Source of the DNA: Streptomyces uncialis
GTDB lineage: Bacteria; Actinomycetota; Actinomycetes; Streptomycetales; Streptomycetaceae
Assembly (NCBI RefSeq): GCF_001905345.1
Contig: NZ_LFBV01000001.1
Location: 569,321-633,320, forward strand
DNA: 64,000 nucleotides
Reading direction: 5' to 3'
In this document: positions 62,401-64,000 of the stretch, piece after piece
Position numbering within the stretch: the stretch's first letter is position 1
Layout: every line of letters starts with the position of its first letter
Notes under the pieces: model-generated
The model's database searches: none
Told to the model about the DNA's origin: nothing
What the model saw: the letters and a program-made list of their open reading frames with translations, nothing else
Program-made: the position numbers and the translations under genes

Positions 62401-63771
62401 CGGCGTGCCACCCGCTTCCCGTACCCCGTCCTGACCCTGACCCTGACCCTGACCCTGACCCTGACCCTGACCCTGACCCTGACCCTTACCCTGACCCGCC
62501 CCGTCCTGGGCTGCCGCGGTGTACCCCGTCCCGGTGTGCCGGGTGCCGGTGTCGCGGGCCGGTCCGGAGCCGCCGTTCGTGCCGGGCGGTCCGCCCGCCG
62601 CCCGCTCCCGCAGGACGCGCCGCGCGCGGCGCAGCCGCTCCCGCGCCCAGGTGTCCGCGAGGGGTACGGCCAGCAGCGGCGCGGTCGGGCGGCGGGCCAG
62701 CAGCAGCCGCTGGTTGACGACGGTCTCGGGGCGCCAGTGGTGCTTGTACGGCTCGTCGCCGCGCAGCATGCTCAGCACCCCGCCCCGGCCCACGCCCCCG
62801 TCGGGCGCCGCCGCGCACTTCTCGGTGTCGGAGCGCAGCAGCATCGTCGCCACATCGGCCTTGCGGGAGCGCAGCCCCGGGTGCGCCCCGGCGAGGTAGC
62901 CGCCGGTGATCCCGGGTGCCAGCAGGGTCAGGTCGACGGCGACCACCGTGCCGTCCAGGGTGAACTCGGTGACCGCGGCGTGGCCCGAGCGGATCATCGG
63001 GACGACCGCCCGCGCCAGATGCTCCCGGAACCTCGGCCGCAGGTGCTCCGCCGTCACCTTGCGTCCCTGCCACTGGAGACGGTGCAGTTCGAGGAGGTTC
63101 CCGAGCGCGGCCCCCGCCTCGTCGGCGTCCACCACCCGCTGGCGCACCCCGAGGGCGTCGAGCTTGCGGAGCTTGGCGCGGGCCCGCTGGGCGCGGGGGC
63201 GGGGCAGCCGGTCGATCAGTTCCGTGAGCGGCGCGGCCGGGAGTTCCAGGCACACCGAGTCACGGATCAGCCGCTTGGGGCCCGGCCAGACCGCGTACAC
63301 CCGCTCGGCGGCGGCGCCGGGACGGACCTCGCGCAGATCGACCAGGGCCCCCCGGGCGGCGTCCGCGAGGCCCGCCGCGAGCGCGTCGGCGGCGCCCGGG
63401 ACGGCGTCGTCCAGCAGCACGTCCGTGTAGTCGGCGAGGGAACCGCCGAGCGGCACCAGGGCGGGCACCGGCCGCCGGACCAGGGCCAGCGGGGCCGCCG
63501 CCACCAGGTCCGCGCCCGAGCGCACCAGCACCACCCGCAGCCGCCCCCGCCGCCCGTACGAGCGCCACCAGGAGTCCAGCCACGCGTGGTGCTGGAACGG
63601 GGTCGCCGCCGAGCAGCGCGCGAACAGCCGCTGCCACGCGGGGGCCAGTGCGGCGAAGGCGTCCGGGTCCCGGCACACCTCCGCCGACAGCGCGGGCCGG
63701 GGCGCGGCCACGGGCACGGCGTCGGGCAGCGGCGCGGGGGCCGTGGCCCCGGCCGGTCGCGGGGCCGTCAC
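62380..63771 (-). CDS. FemAB/BioF2-like GNAT acyltransferase
   Basis: 463 residues. The two-domain GNAT layout is seen in FQHHAWLDSWWRSYGRRGRLRVVLVR, LLELHRLQWQGRKVTAEHLRPRFREHLAR, VTEFTLDGTVVAVDLTLLAPGITGGYLAGAHPGLRSRKADVATMLL and DEPYKHHWRPETVVNQRLLLARR. Such enzymes acylate sugars in cell-surface polymer loci. The C-terminus ends in a (GQ)n repeat encoded by an eleven-copy hexanucleotide. GTG start overlaps the stop of the upstream Wzz-like gene (GTGA). Donor and acceptor unknown. Confidence 0.86.
   Translation of the reverse strand: MTAPRPAGATAPAPLPDAVPVAAPRPALSAEVCRDPDAFAALAPAWQRLFARCSAATPFQHHAWLDSWWRSYGRRGRLRVVLVRSGADLVAAAPLALVRRPVPALVPLGGSLADYTDVLLDDAVPGAADALAAGLADAARGALVDLREVRPGAAAERVYAVWPGPKRLIRDSVCLELPAAPLTELIDRLPRPRAQRARAKLRKLDALGVRQRVVDADEAGAALGNLLELHRLQWQGRKVTAEHLRPRFREHLARAVVPMIRSGHAAVTEFTLDGTVVAVDLTLLAPGITGGYLAGAHPGLRSRKADVATMLLRSDTEKCAAAPDGGVGRGGVLSMLRGDEPYKHHWRPETVVNQRLLLARRPTAPLLAVPLADTWARERLRRARRVLRERAAGGPPGTNGGSGPARDTGTRHTGTGYTAAAQDGAGQGKGQGQGQGQGQGQGQGQGQDGVREAGGTPDGGGGP
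62430..62495. repeat. Hexanucleotide repeat CCTGAC x 11
   Basis: Nine perfect copies, one variant (CCTTAC), one more perfect copy. On the minus strand it encodes Gly-Gln pairs, so length change stays in frame. Confidence 0.97.
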
Positions 63772-64000
63772 CGCTTCAGGTCCGCCGCCGGGGCCGGACC
63801 GGGCACGGACACGGGCGCCCCGTCGGCGGCGGCCGGTACCCGGCGGCGCGGGCGGGCCAGCAGACCGAGCCCGCCGAGCAGACCGCCCGCGCTCGCCCCG
63901 ACCAGCGTGGTCAGCCTCGGGGACGCGGAGCTGGGCGCGGCGGGAGTGGTCGCCCGGGAGAACTGGAGGAGCTGGACATGGGTGTTGTCCTGGGTCCGGT
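63768..64000 (-). CDS. C-terminus of a Wzz-like chain-length or polymer co-polymerase protein (cut by window edge)
   Basis: About 77 residues visible. They start RTQDNTHVQLLQFSRATTPAAPSSASP, a soluble segment before a membrane helix, followed by LTTLVGASAGGLLGGLGLLARPRRR with its basic stop-transfer, and end in a disordered tail (VPAAADGAPVSVPGPAPAADLKR). The layout, a helix close to the C-terminus after an ordered part ending with A-P-S-x-P, is that of Wzz/chain-length determinant proteins of exopolysaccharide loci. The bulk of the gene is outside the window, so this is tentative. Its stop overlaps the FemAB-like start. Confidence 0.6.
   Translation of the reverse strand, partial: RTQDNTHVQLLQFSRATTPAAPSSASPRLTTLVGASAGGLLGGLGLLARPRRRVPAAADGAPVSVPGPAPAADLKR

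Overview
This window is chromosomal DNA of a Streptomyces. It has very high GC, frequent GTG and TTG starts with purine-rich ribosome binding sites, and rodlin and chaplin genes of the aerial-hypha surface layer, which are specific to streptomycetes. The order clpB, pyrE, fba, kynAU, purA, recR, ask, asd is, from memory, the conserved arm of the Streptomyces core chromosome.

Layout. Positions 1-1272 hold a small accessory cassette: a window-truncated helix-turn-helix regulator (minus strand), a divergent secreted peptide with three DTGWG repeats, and an overlapping shrunken Rieske-like protein. Positions 1890-14791 hold housekeeping genes: a PPOX-type flavin/F420 oxidoreductase, clpB with an HspR-type operator, a YbjN protein, a membrane glycosyltransferase, an aminotransferase, an aldose epimerase, pyrE and fba. 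Positions 15051-22619 hold a MalY-type lyase, a tryptophan-to-anthranilate operon (tryptophan 2,3-dioxygenase, kynureninase, HGGxW-type hydrolase) behind a perfect 20-bp palindrome, and a NarL-type two-component pair. Positions 23195-30281 hold a phosphotransferase, purA, a diacylglycerol-kinase-like protein and a GbsR-ABC exporter unit. Positions 31175-38163 hold a MarR/DJ-1 operon divergent from a class III aminotransferase, then GntR-glycosyltransferase. Positions 38932-44926 hold a SLATT protein, ybaB-recR-DUF5063 and ask-asd. Positions 46201-52700 hold a sigma/anti-sigma-like pair, SURF1, an S9 peptidase and a PucR regulator. Positions 52834-57974 are a morphogenesis island: three rodlins, a short chaplin and a long sortase-anchored chaplin. 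Positions 58094-64000 look like part of an extracellular polysaccharide locus (FAD oxidoreductase, ATP-grasp ligase, GH26-like secreted hydrolase, FemAB-like transferase, Wzz-like protein).

Most of the long gene-free stretches between 1.3 and 46 kb are filled by one composite repeat family. A roughly 123-bp conserved core with conserved hairpins occurs seven times. It is flanked by arrays of short units built on GGGGCGCGGGGAACTGCGC that point inward in opposite orientations on the two sides of the core. Five of the eight clusters lie between convergent genes. These repeats create many long spurious reading frames.

The most promising undescribed item is the DTGWG peptide cassette at the left edge. 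Signal-peptide cleavage would expose the first DTGWG exactly at the mature N-terminus, and the peptide gene overlaps a Rieske-like gene that has lost its iron-sulfur ligands.
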